64,000 nucleotides of DNA, taken from contig NC_092674.1 of assembly GCF_964355755.1 (NCBI RefSeq), forward strand, positions 19,370,001 through 19,434,000, written 5' to 3'. This stretch comes from Antedon mediterranea. Taxonomy: Eukaryota > Echinodermata > Crinoidea > Comatulida > Antedonidae. Positions 34,021 to 47,557 of the stretch are shown one piece after another. Positions within the stretch are counted from its first letter, which is position 1, and each line of letters begins with the position of its first letter. The translations under genes were made by a program, and so were the position numbers. Below the pieces are notes generated by a model that was not told the origin of the DNA, searched no databases, and worked only from the letters and a program-made list of their open reading frames with translations.

Positions 34021-34101
34021 TGAAACACATTATGGTACAAATGGAGAAAAATATATCTAGAAGAGAGGAAAATAACAAGATGAAGGAGCAGGAAAAATAT
34101 G
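34021..34101 (+). other. Exon-like cassette A1 with micro-ORF start
   Basis: A polypyrimidine tract and CAG acceptor (to 34020) precede the segment, and a GTATAC donor follows. ATG at 34032 opens 23 codons (MVQMEKNISRREENNKMKEQ...). Joined in phase to cassette B1 (34413-34476) this gives a 41-residue frame ending in HFTYKLMAY. Whether it is translated is unknown; it could equally be a non-coding RNA exon. Confidence 0.35.
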
Positions 34102-34412
34102 GTATACTTATCTGTATGGCGATTTTCATACACATTAATTCATGTTAAAACAAAATGACTATTAAACTATTTTAAGCCCAATTAAATACAACAAAGCACC
34201 CAAGTCAATGCCATGAAATGTAATTTAACAGGTGTCTTAAATTAATTCTAAAGCCAATACAAAGCAAATACATTGACAATTAAAATGAAGTGAGAAAAGT
34301 GTAATGTAACAGTCAGAATTGTTAGAAATGTAATATAAATAAAATACAAAATTAAAACTTTTATTTTAGACAACTTCTAATGTTTATTAAAATGTGCTTT
34401 TTCATTTTTCAG

Positions 34413-34476
34413 TTACTGCTGTGGTTTCAAACATCCTTCACTTCACATACAAGTTAATGGCTTATTAATAATTAAG
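34413..34476 (+). other. Exon-like cassette B1
   Basis: A ttttcatttttcag acceptor and GTAATC donor bound 64 nt. Read in the phase of A1, it contains TAVVSNILHFTYKLMAY and a stop at 34466-34468. Paralogues are at 37171-37234, 45790-45853 and 55358-55421. Confidence 0.35.
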
Positions 34477-34599
34477 GTAATCAGTAAACTCATTATAAAT
34501 GTTTTGCTTTAATTTACTAACAATGTTTCATTTATCTACTAACCATACATAAACACACTCACACACCAACATACACAAAACACCTTTTAGAATAGCTTG

Positions 34600-35565
34600 T
34601 ATTTAATGTAGGACAAAATTAAACATAACAATGTAGTTGTAGGACAAAATTAAACACAACAAAAGTTTGATCTAGGCTTATTAGTTGTAGGACAAAATTC
34701 AACATCAATAAAGCTTAGTTAGTTGCTTAAAATTAAACGGAGGAATACAGTTCAGTTTAGTTTATATTTACTGTATATAAAAATTAAACAGAGCAATGTA
34801 GTTTAGTAGTTGGTTGTAGAACTAATTTAAACAGGAGAATGCAGTTCAGTTGAGTTTAGTTATTTACTGTATAGGGAAAAAAAAATAACAGAGGAATGAA
34901 GTTTAGTTTTAGTTGGTTGTTGGACAAAAATGAACAGTTTGGTTAATTGTTGTATTACAAATGCAGACACAGCAATACAGTTCAGTTTAGTTATTTACTG
35001 TAGGAAAAAATAAACACATAAACATTGCAGTTTATTTAGTTAATTGTAGGAAAAAATTGGTTTAGAAATCATTTATTGACACAACATTAAACTAGTTAGA
35101 CATGTATAGGGGTACAGTTATTATAGAACACAATTAAGAGTACATATTTAGACAATCTGAAAGTATAATTGGTTGAGAAATCATCTATTAAACAAACCAA
35201 TAATACAGGACATTCAAGTAGTTAGACATGTGTAGTGGTACAGTTATTATAGAAGACAATTAAGAGTACATATTTTAGACAATCTGAAAGTGTAATTGGT
35301 TGAGAAATCATCTATTAAATCACTCAACAATACAGGACATTCAAGTAGTTAGACATGTGTAGGGGTACAGTTATTATAGAACACAATTAGGAGTAAATAT
35401 TTTAGACAATCTGAAAGTATAACTGGTTGAGAAATCATCTATAAAACAACCCAACAATACAAGACATTCAAGTAGTTAAGACATGTGTAGGGGTACAGTT
35501 ATTATAGGACACAATTAGGAGTTTGTTGTAGGACACAATTAAACACAGCAGTTTAGTTTAGTTAG
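34600..35565. repeat. Degenerate satellite, 45-bp and 128-bp unit types
   Basis: Units like gttgtaggacaaaattaaac and gttagacatgtgtaggggta recur with variable spacing. It is more divergent than the large arrays further right and non-coding. Confidence 0.8.
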
Positions 35566-35679
35566 AACAAGCCCCGCATTAAATCAGTAATCAAGCATCC
35601 ATCGTAAATATTTTAAACATAATTTTGTAATACTATTTTCATGAATTAAAAATACTATATGACTTATATTATAATGCAA

Positions 35680-36000
35680 ATAAATTTTTAGTTTTAGTGT
35701 CCGGTTTGGAGTATTCAATCAACTAGCCTATTCAATTTCTGATGACTCAAAACTCAACTTAACTTCAGGTATTTTAAGTCCCACGCTTAATCAACGTTTT
35801 AATGTTACTAACAACATATGAAAATACAATTATTTTTAGGTCATAAAAATAACAATTACTCCTTAAAATTATAAATAAAGTAATAAATAATAATAATTCA
35901 ATGCAAATAATGGTAGTAGGCCTAGTGGTAACAAAAGAGATTTCTTAAAATAGTAACTATTGAATGCTGTTGGTGTTGACTGTATTCAGTTTTTTTTTTC
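35680..36000. repeat. Duplicated intronic block (pairs with about 33760-34020)
   Basis: The phrase gtgtccggtttggagtattc and the following 250 bp up to the tttcag acceptor recur from 33770, preceding cassettes A1 and A2 respectively. Confidence 0.75.
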
Positions 36001-36002
36001 AG

Positions 36003-36080
36003 TGAAAAACATGATGGTACAAATGGAAAAAAGGTCTAGAAGAGAGGAAAATAACAAGATGAAGGAGCAGAAAATATATG
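36003..36080 (+). other. Exon-like cassette A2
   Basis: CAG acceptor ends at 36002. ATG at 36011 opens a frame one codon different from A1 by in-frame indels (MMVQMEKRSRREENNKMKEQ...). The donor GTTGAA is weak. A copy lies at 46463-46540. Confidence 0.3.
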
Positions 36081-36331
36081 GTTGAATATATGACTAAAAT
36101 CATACCTTACATTAAAACAATCAATTAAATTAATATTTTATATTACAATAAAGGATGAAATCAATGGTAGGACATGTAATGAGGCCAGTCAAACTAATAA
36201 CATATAGTATTGAAATAGAGTAAATGTAAAATAAAGAGGTAATTTAGGTGGAAAAATGATAATAAAAAAAATGCTAGTACTACAAGTAAAAATTTTTATT
36301 CACATATTTTTTTTATTAATTATATTTTCAG

Positions 36332-36403
36332 CCTCTGCTATGATTAGTACCAAGTATTTTTGCTTTCAACAAGTCTGACTTCACAATTTGATGTCTTTTA
36401 AAG
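36332..36403 (+). other. Exon-like cassette C1
   Basis: A 72-nt segment between a tatattttcag acceptor and GTAATT donor. In phase with A2 it reads ASAMISTKYFCFQQV and stops at 36376-36378. Its copy at 46795-46866 has lost this stop (tga changed to tta). Confidence 0.3.
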
Positions 36404-36765
36404 GTAATTGGTCATCTCAATATTGCTTTACGCTTTAAACCATCAGATAATAGTAATAATTGTAGCAGTACAATTAGAAATTAAATTTACATTACATTTA
36501 TCAAACAAAATGTCTAATGTGATTAGTTGACAACACAATTACAAAAGACAGTAAAAAAGTAGTTAATTTGAAATGCCCAAATTCAATTTAGCTTTCCCTT
36601 CTCCATCAGCTGTTCTTGTTTGGGTACATTGTTAAAAATCACAATATATGATACACAGAAATACAGTCTGTTTAGGTCATAAAAATGAATAATGCACTAA
36701 AAATGTTATTAGTTTTATTAGTACTGTATACTAATGACTGAATATAATGGTTTTTTTTTAAACAG

Positions 36766-36850
36766 TGATAATGGATAAGAAAGAGGATAATCTAGAAGTG
36801 GAAGTGGAAACAAGATGAATAATACATTTAGGAAGAAAAAAAAGGAGATG
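36766..36850 (+). other. Exon-like cassette A3 (divergent)
   Basis: A diverged relative of A1 and A2 after tttaaacag. ATG at 36771 reads MDKKEDNLEVEVETR and stops at 36816-36818. The segment ends before gttgaata as in A2. Confidence 0.3.
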
Positions 36851-37088
36851 GTTGAATATAACTAATAGTCTTATTTTCATACACATTAATTCATGTTAAA
36901 ACAAGATGACCATTAAACAATTTTAAGCCCAATTAAATACAACAAAGCACCCAAGTCAATGACTAGAAATGTAATTTAACAGGTTTCTTAAATTAATTCT
37001 AAAGCCAATACAAAGCAAATACATTTACAATAAAAAATGAAGCGAGAAAAGTGTAATGTAACACATCTGAGAATTGTTAGTAAAGTAT

Positions 37089-37093
37089 TACAT
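37089..37093. other. Empty insertion site (TACAT) of the Gmr1-type element
   Basis: The uninterrupted sequence agtattacatttcaaaccc here corresponds to the sequence split by the retrotransposon at 47557 and 55276. It gives direct evidence of a recent insertion with a 5-bp duplication. Confidence 0.9.
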
Positions 37094-37170
37094 TTCAAAC
37101 CCAAAATTAAAACTTTTTTTTAGACAACTTCTAATGTTTATTAAAATGTGCTTTTTCATTTTTTTTTCAG

Positions 37171-37234
37171 TTACTGCTGTGGTTTTAGACATCCTCCACT
37201 TCACATACAAGTTAATGGCTTATTAATAATTAAG
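37171..37234 (+). other. Exon-like cassette B2
   Basis: Near-identical to B1 with intact acceptor and GTAATC donor; encodes the same C-terminal frame with few changes. Confidence 0.3.
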
Positions 37235-37369
37235 GTAATCAGTAAACTCATTATAAATGTTTTGCTTTAATTTACTAACAATGTTTCATTTATCTACTAA
37301 CCATACATAAACACACTCACACACCAACATACACAAAACACCTTTTAGAATAGCTTGTATTTAATGTAG

Positions 37370-40300
37370 AACAAATTAAATCTTCTTGTACTAGACTAAA
37401 GTTAAACACAGAAATGCAGTCAGTTTAGTTAATTACTGTAGGGAAAATTAAAAACAGCAATACAGTTCAGTTAGTTGTTGTAGGACAAAATTAAACTAAG
37501 GAATACAGTTTAGTTTAGTTATTTACTGTAGGGAAAAATTAGAAGCAGCAATGTAGTTTAGTTGGTTGTAGAACATATTTAAACAGGGGAATACAGTTCA
37601 GTTTAGTTATTTTCTGTATAGGAAAACAATTAAAAACATCAATTCAGTTTAGTATAGTTTAGTTAATTGTACTGTAGGACAAATTTAAACACAGCAATGG
37701 AATTTAGTTGGTTGTGAAACAAAAGTGAACATAGTTTAGTTTGGTTAATTGTTGTAGGACAAATGTAGACACAACAATGTGTTTAGTTGTTTGTAGAACA
37801 CAATTAAACACAGCAATTCAGTTTAGTTAAGTTGGTTGTAGAACAAAATTAAACCGAGCAATTCAATTTATCTATTGAACAACCCAATAATACAGGACAT
37901 TCAAGTAGTTAGACATGTTTAAGAGTACAGTTATTATAGAAAACAATTAAGAGTAATTATTTAAAAAAAATCTGAAAGTATAATTGGTTGAGAAATCATC
38001 TATTGAACAACTCAATAATACAGAACATTCAAGTAGTTAGACATGTGTAGGGGTACAGTTTTTATAGAACACAATTAAGAGTAAATTGTAGTTTTTATCA
38101 ATTGGTTGTAGAAGAAATTTAAACACAGCAATGCAGTTTAGGTTAGTTAGTTGTTTATGGCAAAATTAAACACAGGATTGCAGTTCAGTTTAGTTGGTTG
38201 TAGAAGAAATTTAAACACAGCAATGCAGTTCAGTTTAGTTAGTTGTTTAGGGCAAAATTAAACACAGGAATACAGTTCAGTTTAGTTAGTTGTAGAAGAA
38301 ATTTAAACACAGCAATGCAGTTCAGTTTAGTTAGTTGTTTAGGGCAAAATTAAACACAGTATTGCAGTTCAGTTTAGTTGGTTGTAGGTGAAATATAAAC
38401 ACAGCAATACCGTTCAGTTTAGTTAGTTGTTTAGGGCAAAATAAAACAACAAATCTAACAGTGTAATTGGTTGAGAAATCATCTATTGGACAACACAATA
38501 ATACAGGACATTCAAGTAGTTAGACATGTGTAGGGGGACAGTTATTATAGAACACAATTAGGAGTACATATTTTAGACAAATCTAAAAGTATAATTGATT
38601 GGAAAATTATCTATTGAACAACTCAACAATACATGACATTAAAGTAGTCAGACATGTGTAGGGGGACAGTTATTATAGAACACAATTAGGAGTACATATT
38701 TTAGACAAATCTAAAAGTATAATTGATTGGAAAATTATCTATTGAACAACTCAACAATACATGACATTAAAGTAGTCAGACATGTGTAGGGGGACAGTTA
38801 TTATAGAACACAATTAAGAGTACATATTTTAGACAAATCTAAAAGTCTAATTGATTCAGAAATTATCTATTGAACAACTCAACAATACAGGACATTAAAG
38901 GAGTCAGACAAGTGTAGGGGTACAGTTATTTTAGAGCACAATTAAGAGTACATATTTTAGACAAATCTAAAAGTCTAATTGATTGAGAAATTATCTATTG
39001 AACAACTCAACAATACAGGACATTAAAGTAGTCAGACAAGTGTAGGGGTACAGTTATTATAGAGCACAATTAAGAGTACATATTTTAGACAAATCTAAAA
39101 GTCTAATTGATTGAGAAATTATCTATTGAACAACTCAACAATACAGGACATTAAAGTAGTCAGACAAGTGTAGGGGTACAGTTATTATAGAGCACAATTA
39201 AGAGTACATATTTTTAAAAAATAAAACAGTATTATTTGTTTAAAAATCATCTATTGAACAACCCAATAATACAGGACATTCAAGTAGTTAGACATGTGTA
39301 GGGGTACAGTTATTATAGAACACAATTAAGAGTAAATTGTAGTTTTTATCAATTGGTTGTAGAAGAAATTTAAACACAGCAATGCAGTTTAGGTTAGTTA
39401 GTTGTTTATGGCAAAATTAAACACAGGAATCCAGTTCAGTTTAGTTAGTTGTAGAAGAAATTTAAACACAGCAATGCAATGCAGTTCAGTTTAGTTAGTT
39501 GTTTAAGGCAAAATTAAACACAGGATTGCAGTTTAGTTTAGTTGGTTGTAGGTGAAATTTAAACACAGCAATACAGTTCAGTTTAGTTAGTTGTTTAGGG
39601 CAAAATTAAACACAGGAATCCAGTTCAGTTTAGTTAGTTGTAGAAGAAATTTAAACACAGCAATGCAGTTCAGTTTAGTTAGTTGTTTAGGGCAAAATTA
39701 AACACAGGATTGCAGTTTAGTTTAGTTGATTGTAGGTGAAATTTAAACACAGCAATACAGTTCAGTTTAGTTAGTTGTTTAGGGCAAAATAAAACAGCAA
39801 ATCTAACAGTCTAATTGATTGAGAAATCATCTATTGGACAACACAATAATACAGGACATTCAAGTAGTTAGACATGTGTAGGGGACAGTTATTATAGAAC
39901 ACAATTAGGAGTACATATTTTAGACAAATCTAAAAGTATAATTGATTGAAAAATTATCTATTGAACAACTCAACAATACAGGACATTAAAGTAGTCAGAC
40001 ATGTGTAGGGGTACAGTTATTATAGAACACAATTAAGAGTACATATTTTAGACAAATCTAAAAGTCTAATTGATTGAGAAATTATCTATTGAACAACTCA
40101 AAAATACAGGACATTAAAGTAGTCAGACAAGTGTAGGGGTACAGTTATTATAGAGCACAATTAAGAGTACATATTTTAGACAAATCTAAAAGTCTAATTG
40201 ATTGAGAAATTATCTATTGAACAACTCAACAATACAGGACATTAAAGTAGTCAGACAAGTGTAGGGGTACAGTTATTATAGAGCACAATTAAGAGTACAT

Positions 40301-43300
40301 ATTTTAGACAAATCTAACAGTACTATTTGTTCAAAAATCATCTATTGAACAACCCAATAATACAGGACATTCAAGTAGTTAGACATGTGTAGGGGTACAG
40401 TTATTATAGAACACAATTAAGAGTAAATTGTAGTTTTTATCAATTGGTTGTAGAAGAAATTTAAACACAGCAATGCAGTTCAGGTTAGTTAGTTGTTTAG
40501 GGCAAAATTAAACACAGGATTGCAGTTCAGTTTAGTTGGTTGTAGGTGAAATTTAAACACAGCAATACAGTTCAGTTTAGTTAGTTGTTTAGGGCAAAAT
40601 AAACAGCAAATCTAACAGTGTAATTGGTTGAGAAATCATCTATTGAACAACTCAATAATACAGAACATTCAGGTAGTTAGACATGTCTGGGGGGACAATT
40701 ATTATAGAACACAATTAAGAGTAAATTGTAGTTTTTATCAATTGGTTGTAGAAGAAATTTAAACACAGCAATGCAGTTCAGGTTAGTTAGTTGTTTAGGG
40801 AAAAATTAAACACAGGAATGCAGTTAATTTTAGTTGGTTGTAGGAGAAATTTAAACAGAGCAATGCAGTTCAGTTTAGTTAGTTGTTAAGGGCAAAATTA
40901 AACATAGGAATGCAGTTCAGTTTAGTTGGTTGTATGAGAAATTTAAACACAGCAATGCAGTTCAGTTTAGTTAGTTGTTTAGGGCAAAATTAAACACAGG
41001 AATGCAGTTCAGTTTAGTTGGTTGTATGAGAAATTTAAACACAGCAATGCAGTTCAGTTTAGTTAGTTGCTTTAGGACAAAGTTAAACAAGGAATTCAGT
41101 TTAGTTAATTACTTATGACAAAATTAAACAGAGGAATGCAGTTCAATTTAGTTAGTTGTTTAGGGCAAAATAAAACACAGCACATCTAACAGTATAATTG
41201 GTTGAGAAATCATCTGTAGAACAACTAAAAAATACAGGACATTCAAGTACTTAGATAGGTCTAGGGGTACAGTTATTATAGAACACAATTAAGAGTACAT
41301 ATTTTAGACAAATCTAAAAGTATAATTGGTTGAAAAATCATCCATTAAACAACCCAATAATACAGGACATTCAAGTAGTTAGACATGTGTAGGGGTACAG
41401 TTATTATATAACCCATTTTGGAGTACATATTTGACAACTCTAACAGTATAATTGGTTGAGAAATCATCTATTCAACAACCAAATGGACATTCAAGTAGAC
41501 ATGTGTAAGGATACAGTTATTATAGAACACAATTACATATTTTAGACAAATCTAACAGAATAATAATACAGGACATTCAAGTAGTTAGACATGTGTAGGG
41601 GTAATAGTTATTATAGAACACAATTAAGATTACATATTTTAGAAAAATCTAACAGTATAATTGGTTGAGACATTTTTGGTTGTAGGACACAATCACAGCA
41701 CTTTAGTTTAGTTGGTTGTAGAACAAAATTAAACAGAGCAATTCAGTTTAGTTTAGTTGGTTGTAGGACACAATTAAACAGAGCAATTCAGTTTAGTTTA
41801 GTTGGTTGTAGGACAAAATTAAACACAGAAGCTTAGTTTAGTTTAGTTGGTTGTAGAACACAATTTAACACAGCAGCACAGTTTAGTTTAGTAATTAAAC
41901 AGAGAAATTTAGTTTAGTTGGTTTTAGGACACAATTAAACACAGCAGTTCAGTTTAGTTTAGAACAAAATAAACAGAGAAATTCAGTTTAGTTTAGTTGG
42001 TTGTAGGACACAATTTAACAGAGTAATTAAGTTTATTTTATTTGGTTGTAGAACAACATTAAACACAGCAATTCTAATTTAGCTTAGTTGGCTGTAGGAC
42101 ACAATTAAACAGAGTAATTCAGTTTAGTTTAGTTGGTTGTAAGACACAATTAAATATAGCAATTCAGTTTAGTGTAGTTGGTTTTAGGACACAATTAAAC
42201 ATAGCAATTCAGTGTAGTTTAGTTGGTTTTAGGACACAATTAAACATAGCAATTCAGTTTAGTTTAGTTGGTTTTAGGACACAATTAAACAGAGTAATTC
42301 AGTTTAGTTTAGTTGGTTGTAAGACACAATTAAACATAGCAATTCAGTTTAGTTTAGTTGGTTGTAAGACACAATTAAACAGAGCAATTCAGTTTAGTTT
42401 AGTTGGTTGTAGGACACAATTAAACAGAGCAATTCAGTTTAGTTTAGTTGGTTGTAGGACACAATTAAACAGAGCAATTCAGTTTAGTTTAGTTGGTTGT
42501 AGGACACAATTAAACAGAGCAATTCAGTTTAGTTTAGTTGGTTTTAGGACACAATTAAACAGAGCAATTCAGTTTAGTTTAGTTGGTTGTAGGACACAAT
42601 TAAACAGAGCAATTCAGTTTAGTTTAGTTGGTTTTAGGACACAATTAAACACAGCAGTTCAGCTCAGTTCAGTTTAGTTGTTTGTAGAACAAAATGAAAC
42701 AGAGCAATTCAGTTTAGTTTAGTTGGTTGTAGGACACAATTAAACAGAGCAAGTCAGTTTAGTTTAGTTGGTTTTAGGACACAATTAAACACAGCAGTTC
42801 AGCTCAGTTCAGTTTAGTTGTTTGTAGAACAAAATGAAACAGAGCAATTCAGTTTAGTTTAGTTGGTTGTAGGACACAATTAAACACAGCAATTCAGTTC
42901 AGTTTAGTTGTTTGTAGAACAAAATGAAACAGAGCAATTCAGTTTAGTTTAGTTGGTTGTAGGACACAATTAAACAGAGCAATTCAGTTTAGTTTAGTTG
43001 GTTGTAGGACACAATTAAACAGAGCAATTCAGTTTAGTTTAGTTGGTTGTAGGACACAATTAAACAGAGCAATTCAGTTTAGTTTAGTTGGTTGTAGGAC
43101 ACAATTAAACATAGCAATTCAGTGTAGTTTAGTTGGTTGTAGGACACAATTAAACAGAGCAATTCAGTTTAGTTTAGTTGGTTGTAGGACACAATTAAAC
43201 ACAGCATTTCAGTTTAGTTTAGTTGGTTGTAGGACACAATTAAACAGAGCAATTCAGTTTAGTTTAGTTGGTTGTAGAACAAAATTAAACAGAGCAATTC

Positions 43301-45432
43301 AGTTTAGTTTAGTTGGTTGTAGGACAAAATTAAACACAGCAGCTTAGTTTAGTTTAGTTGGTTGTAGAACACAATTTAACACAGCAGCACAGTTTAGTTT
43401 AGTAATTAAACAGAGAAATTTAGTTTAGTTGGTTTTAGGACACAATTAAACACAGCAGTTCAGTTTAGTTTAGAACAAAATAAACAGAGAAATTCAGTTT
43501 AGTTAGTTGTTTAGGGCAAAATTAAACACAGGAATCCAGTTAATTTTAGTTGGTTGTAGGAGAAATTTAAACAGAGCAATGCAGTTCAGTTTAGTTAGTT
43601 GTTAAGGGCAAAATTAAACATAGGAATGCAGTTCCGTTTAGTTGGTTGTATGAGAAATTTAAACACAGCAATGCAGTTCACTTTAGTTAGTTGTTTAGGG
43701 CAAAATTAAACACAGGAATGCAGTTCAGTTTAGTTGGTTGTATGAGAAATTTAAACACAGCAATGCAGTTCAGTTTAGTTAGTTGTTAAGGGCAAAATTA
43801 AACATAGGAATGCAGTTCAGTTTAGTTGGTTGTATGAGAAATTTAAACACAGCAATGCAGTTCAATTAAGTTAGTTGTTAAGGGCAAAATTAAACATAGG
43901 AATGCAGTTCAGTTTAGTTGGTTGTATGAGAAATTTACAGACAGCAATGCAGTTCAGTTTAGTTAGTTGTTAAGGGCAGAATTAAACATAGGAATGCAGT
44001 TCAGTTTAGTTGGTTGTATGAGAAATTTAAACACAGCAATGCAGTTCAGTTTAGTTAGTTGTTAAGGGCAAAATTAAACACAGGAATGCAGTTCAGTTTA
44101 GTTGGTTGTATGAGAAATTTAAACACAGCAATGCAGTTCAGTTTAGTTAGTTGTTAAGGGCAAAAATTAAACATAGGAATGCAGTTCAGTTTAGTTGGTT
44201 GTATGAGAAACTTAAACACAGCAATGCAGTTCAGTTTAGTTGGTTGTATGAGAAATTTAAACACAGCAATGCAGTTCAGTTTAGTTGGTTGTATGAGAAA
44301 TTTAAACACAGCAATGCAGTTCAGTTTAGTTAGTTGCTTTAGGACAAAGTTAAACAAGGAATTCAGTTTAGTTAATTACTTACGACAAAATTAAACAGAG
44401 GAATGCAGTTCAATTTAGGTAGTTGTTTAGGGCAAAATAAAACACAGCACATCTAACAGTATAATTGGTTGAGAAATCATCTGTAGAACAACTAAAAAAT
44501 ACAGGACAATCAAGTACTTAGATAGGTCTAGGGGTACAGTTATTATAGAACACAATTAAGAGTACATATTTTAGACAAATCTAAAAGTATAATTGGTTGA
44601 AAAATCATCCATTAAACAACCCAATAATACAGGACATTCAAGTAGTTAGACATGTGTAGGGGTACAGTTATTATATAACCCATTTTGGAGTACATATTTG
44701 ACAACTCTAACAGTATAATTGGTTGAGAAATCATCTATTGAACAACCAAATGGACATTCAAGTAGACATGTGTAAGGATACAGTTATTATAGAACACAAT
44801 TAAGAGTACATATTTTAGACAAATCTAACAGAATAATAATACAGGACATTCAAGTAGTTAGACATGTGTAGGGGTAATAGTTATTATAGAACACAATTAG
44901 GATTACATATTTTAGAAAAATCTAACAGTATAATTGGTTGAGACATTTTTGGTTGTAGGACGCAATCACAGCAGTTCAGTTTAGTTTAGTTGGTTGTAGG
45001 ACACAATCACAGCAGTTTAGTTTAGTTGGTTGTAGAACAAAATTAAACAGAGCAATTCAGTTTAGTTTAGTTGGTTGTAGGACAAAATTAAACACAGCAG
45101 CTTAGTTTAGTTTAGTTGGTTGTAGAACACAATTTAACACAGCAGCACAGTTTAGTTTAGTAATTAAACAGAGAAATTTAGTTTAGTTGGTTTTAGGACA
45201 CAATTAAACACAGCAGTTCAGTTTAGTTTAGAACAAAATAAACAGAGAAATTCAGTTTAGTTTAGTTGGTTGTAGGACACAATTTAACAGAGTAATTCAG
45301 TTTATTTTATTTGGTTGTAGAACAACATTAAACACAGCAATTCTAATTTAGCTTAGTTGGCTGTAGGACACAATTAAACGGAGTAATTCAGTTTAGTTTA
45401 GTTGGTTGTAAGACACAATTAAATATAGCAAT
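37370..45432. repeat. Large satellite array with higher-order structure (45-bp and 128-bp units)
   Basis: Three patterns alternate. One is a 45-bp unit (cagtttagtttagttggttg...taaacagagcaatt), purest at 41690-43500 and 44970-45430. The second is a dimer of about 91-92 bp (gttagttgtttagggc... plus gttggttgtaggtga...). The third is a 128-bp unit (tacattcaag-type, with agacatgtgtaggggtacag), purest at 38570-39210 and 39890-40330. A block around 41050-41900 is repeated at 44310-45200, showing amplification of multi-kilobase segments. Open frames at 44151-44394 on both strands exist because 45 is a multiple of 3. No gene was found in the array. Confidence 0.95.
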
Positions 45433-47557
45433 CCTAAAAAAGAGGAAAATAACAAGATGAAGGAGCAGGAAAAATATGGTATACTTATCTGTATGGCGAT
45501 TTTCATACACATTAATTCATGTTAAAACAAAATGACTATTAAACTATTTTAAGCCCAATTAAATACAACAAAGCACCCAAGTCAATGCCATGAAATGTAA
45601 TTTAACAGGTGTCTTAAATTAATTCTAAAGCCAATACAAAGCAAATACATTGACAATTAAAATGAAGTGAGAAAAGTGTAATGTAACAGTCAGAATTGTT
45701 AGAAATGTAATATAAATAAAATACAAAATTAAAACTTTTATTTTAGACAACTTCTAATGTTTATTAAAATGTGCTTTTTCATTTTTCATTTACTGCTGTG
45801 GTTTCAAACATCCTTCACTTCACATACAAGTTAATGGCTTATTAATAATTAAGGTAATCAGTAAACTCATTATAAATGTTTTGCTTTAATTTACTAACAA
45901 TGTTTCATTTATCTACTAACCATACATAAACACACTCACACACCAACATGCACAAAACACCTTTTAGAATAGCTTGTATTTAATGTAGAACAAATTAAAT
46001 CTTCTTGTACTAGACTAAAGTTAAACACAGAAATGCAGTCAGTTTAGTTAATTACTGTAGGGAAAAATTAAAAACAGCAATACAGTTCAGTTAGTTGTTG
46101 TAGGACAAAATTAAACTAAGGAATACAGTTTAGTTTAGTTATTTACTGTAGGGAAAAATTAGAAGCAGCAATGTAGTTTAGTTGGTTGTAGAACATATTT
46201 AAACAGGGGAATACAGTTCAGTTTAGTTATTTTCTGTATAGGAAAACAATTAAAAACATCAATTCAGTTTAGTATAGTTTAGTTAATTGTACTGTAGGAC
46301 AAATTTAAACACAGCAATGGAATTTAGTTGGTTGTGAAACAAAAGTGAACATAGTTTAGTTTGGTTAATTGTTGTAGTAGGCCTAGTGGTAACAAAAGAG
46401 ATTTCTTAAAATAGTAACTATTGAATGCTGTTGGTGTTGACTGTATTCAGTTTTTTTTTCAGTGAAAAACATGATGGTACAAATGGGAAAAAGGTCTAGA
46501 AGAGAGGAAAATAACAAGATGAAGGAGCAGAAAATATATGGTTGAATATATGACTAAAATCATACCTTTAACATTAAAACAATCAATTAAATTAATATTT
46601 TATATTACAATAAAGGATGAAATCAATGGTAGGACATGTAATGAGGCCAGTCAAACTAATAACATATAGTATTGAAATAGAGTAAATGTAAAATAAAGAG
46701 GTAATTTAGGTGGAAAAATGATAATAAAAAAAAATGCTAGTACTACAAGTAAAAATGTTTATTCACATATTTTTTTTATTAATTATATTTTCAGCCTCTG
46801 CTATGATTAGTACCAAGTATTGTTGTTTTCAACAAGTCTTACTTCACAATTTGATGTCTTTTAAAGGTAATTGGTCATCTCAATATTGCTTTACGCTTTA
46901 AACCATCAGATAATAGTAATAATTGTAGCAGTACAATTAGAAATTAAATTTACATTACATTTATCAAACAAAATGTCTAATGTGATTAGTTGACAACACG
47001 ATTACAAAAGACAGTAAACAAGTAGTTAATTTGAAATGCCCAAATTCAATTTAGCTTTCCCTTCTCCATCAGCTGTTCTTGTTTGGGTACATTGTTAAAA
47101 ATCACAATATATGATACACAGAAATACAGTCTGTTTAGGTCATAAAAATGAATAATGCACTAAAAATGTTATTAGTTTTATTAGTACTGTATACTAATGA
47201 CTGAATATAATGGGTTTTTTTTTAAACAGTGATAATGGATAAGAAAGAGGATAATCTAGAAGTGGAAGTGGAAACAAGATGAATAATACATTTAGGAAGA
47301 AAAAAAAGGAGATGGTTGAATATAACTAATAGTCTTATTTTCATACACATTAATTCATGTTAAAACAAGATGACCATTAAACAATTTTAAGCCCAATTAA
47401 ATAAAACAAAGCACCCAAGTCAATGACTAGAAATGTAATTTAACAGGTTTCTTAAATTAATTCTAAAGCCAATACAAAGCAAATACATTTACAATTAAAA
47501 ATGAAGCGAGAAAAGTGTAATGTCACACATCTGAGAATTGTTAGTAAAGTATTACAT
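45433..47557. repeat. Segmental duplicate of the cassette region
   Basis: 45436-45950 copies 34060-34570, 45950-46375 copies about 37340-37770, and 46376-47557 copies 35915-37093. After the retrotransposon the match resumes at 55276. It carries cassettes A (partial, 45436-45478), B (45790-45853, acceptor AG changed to AT at 45789), A2 copy (46463-46540), C copy (46795-46866) and A3 copy (47230-47314). Confidence 0.9.
47553..47557. repeat. Target-site duplication TACAT of the Gmr1-type element, left
   Basis: Identical to 55276-55280; single copy at the paralogous empty site 37089-37093. Confidence 0.9.

Noticed and set aside
37370-41080. Regular repeats as a CRISPR array
   Set aside because: The repeats are contiguous satellites without unique spacers, in a eukaryotic setting with no cas genes.
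37370-43500. gtttagtttagttgg repeats as telomeric DNA
   Set aside because: The unit is 45 bp long with unique inner sequence, unlike the short TTAGGG or TTAGG telomere repeats.
44151-44394. Overlapping frames with 15-residue repeats on both strands
   Set aside because: The 45-bp satellite unit is divisible by three, so open frames arise by chance.
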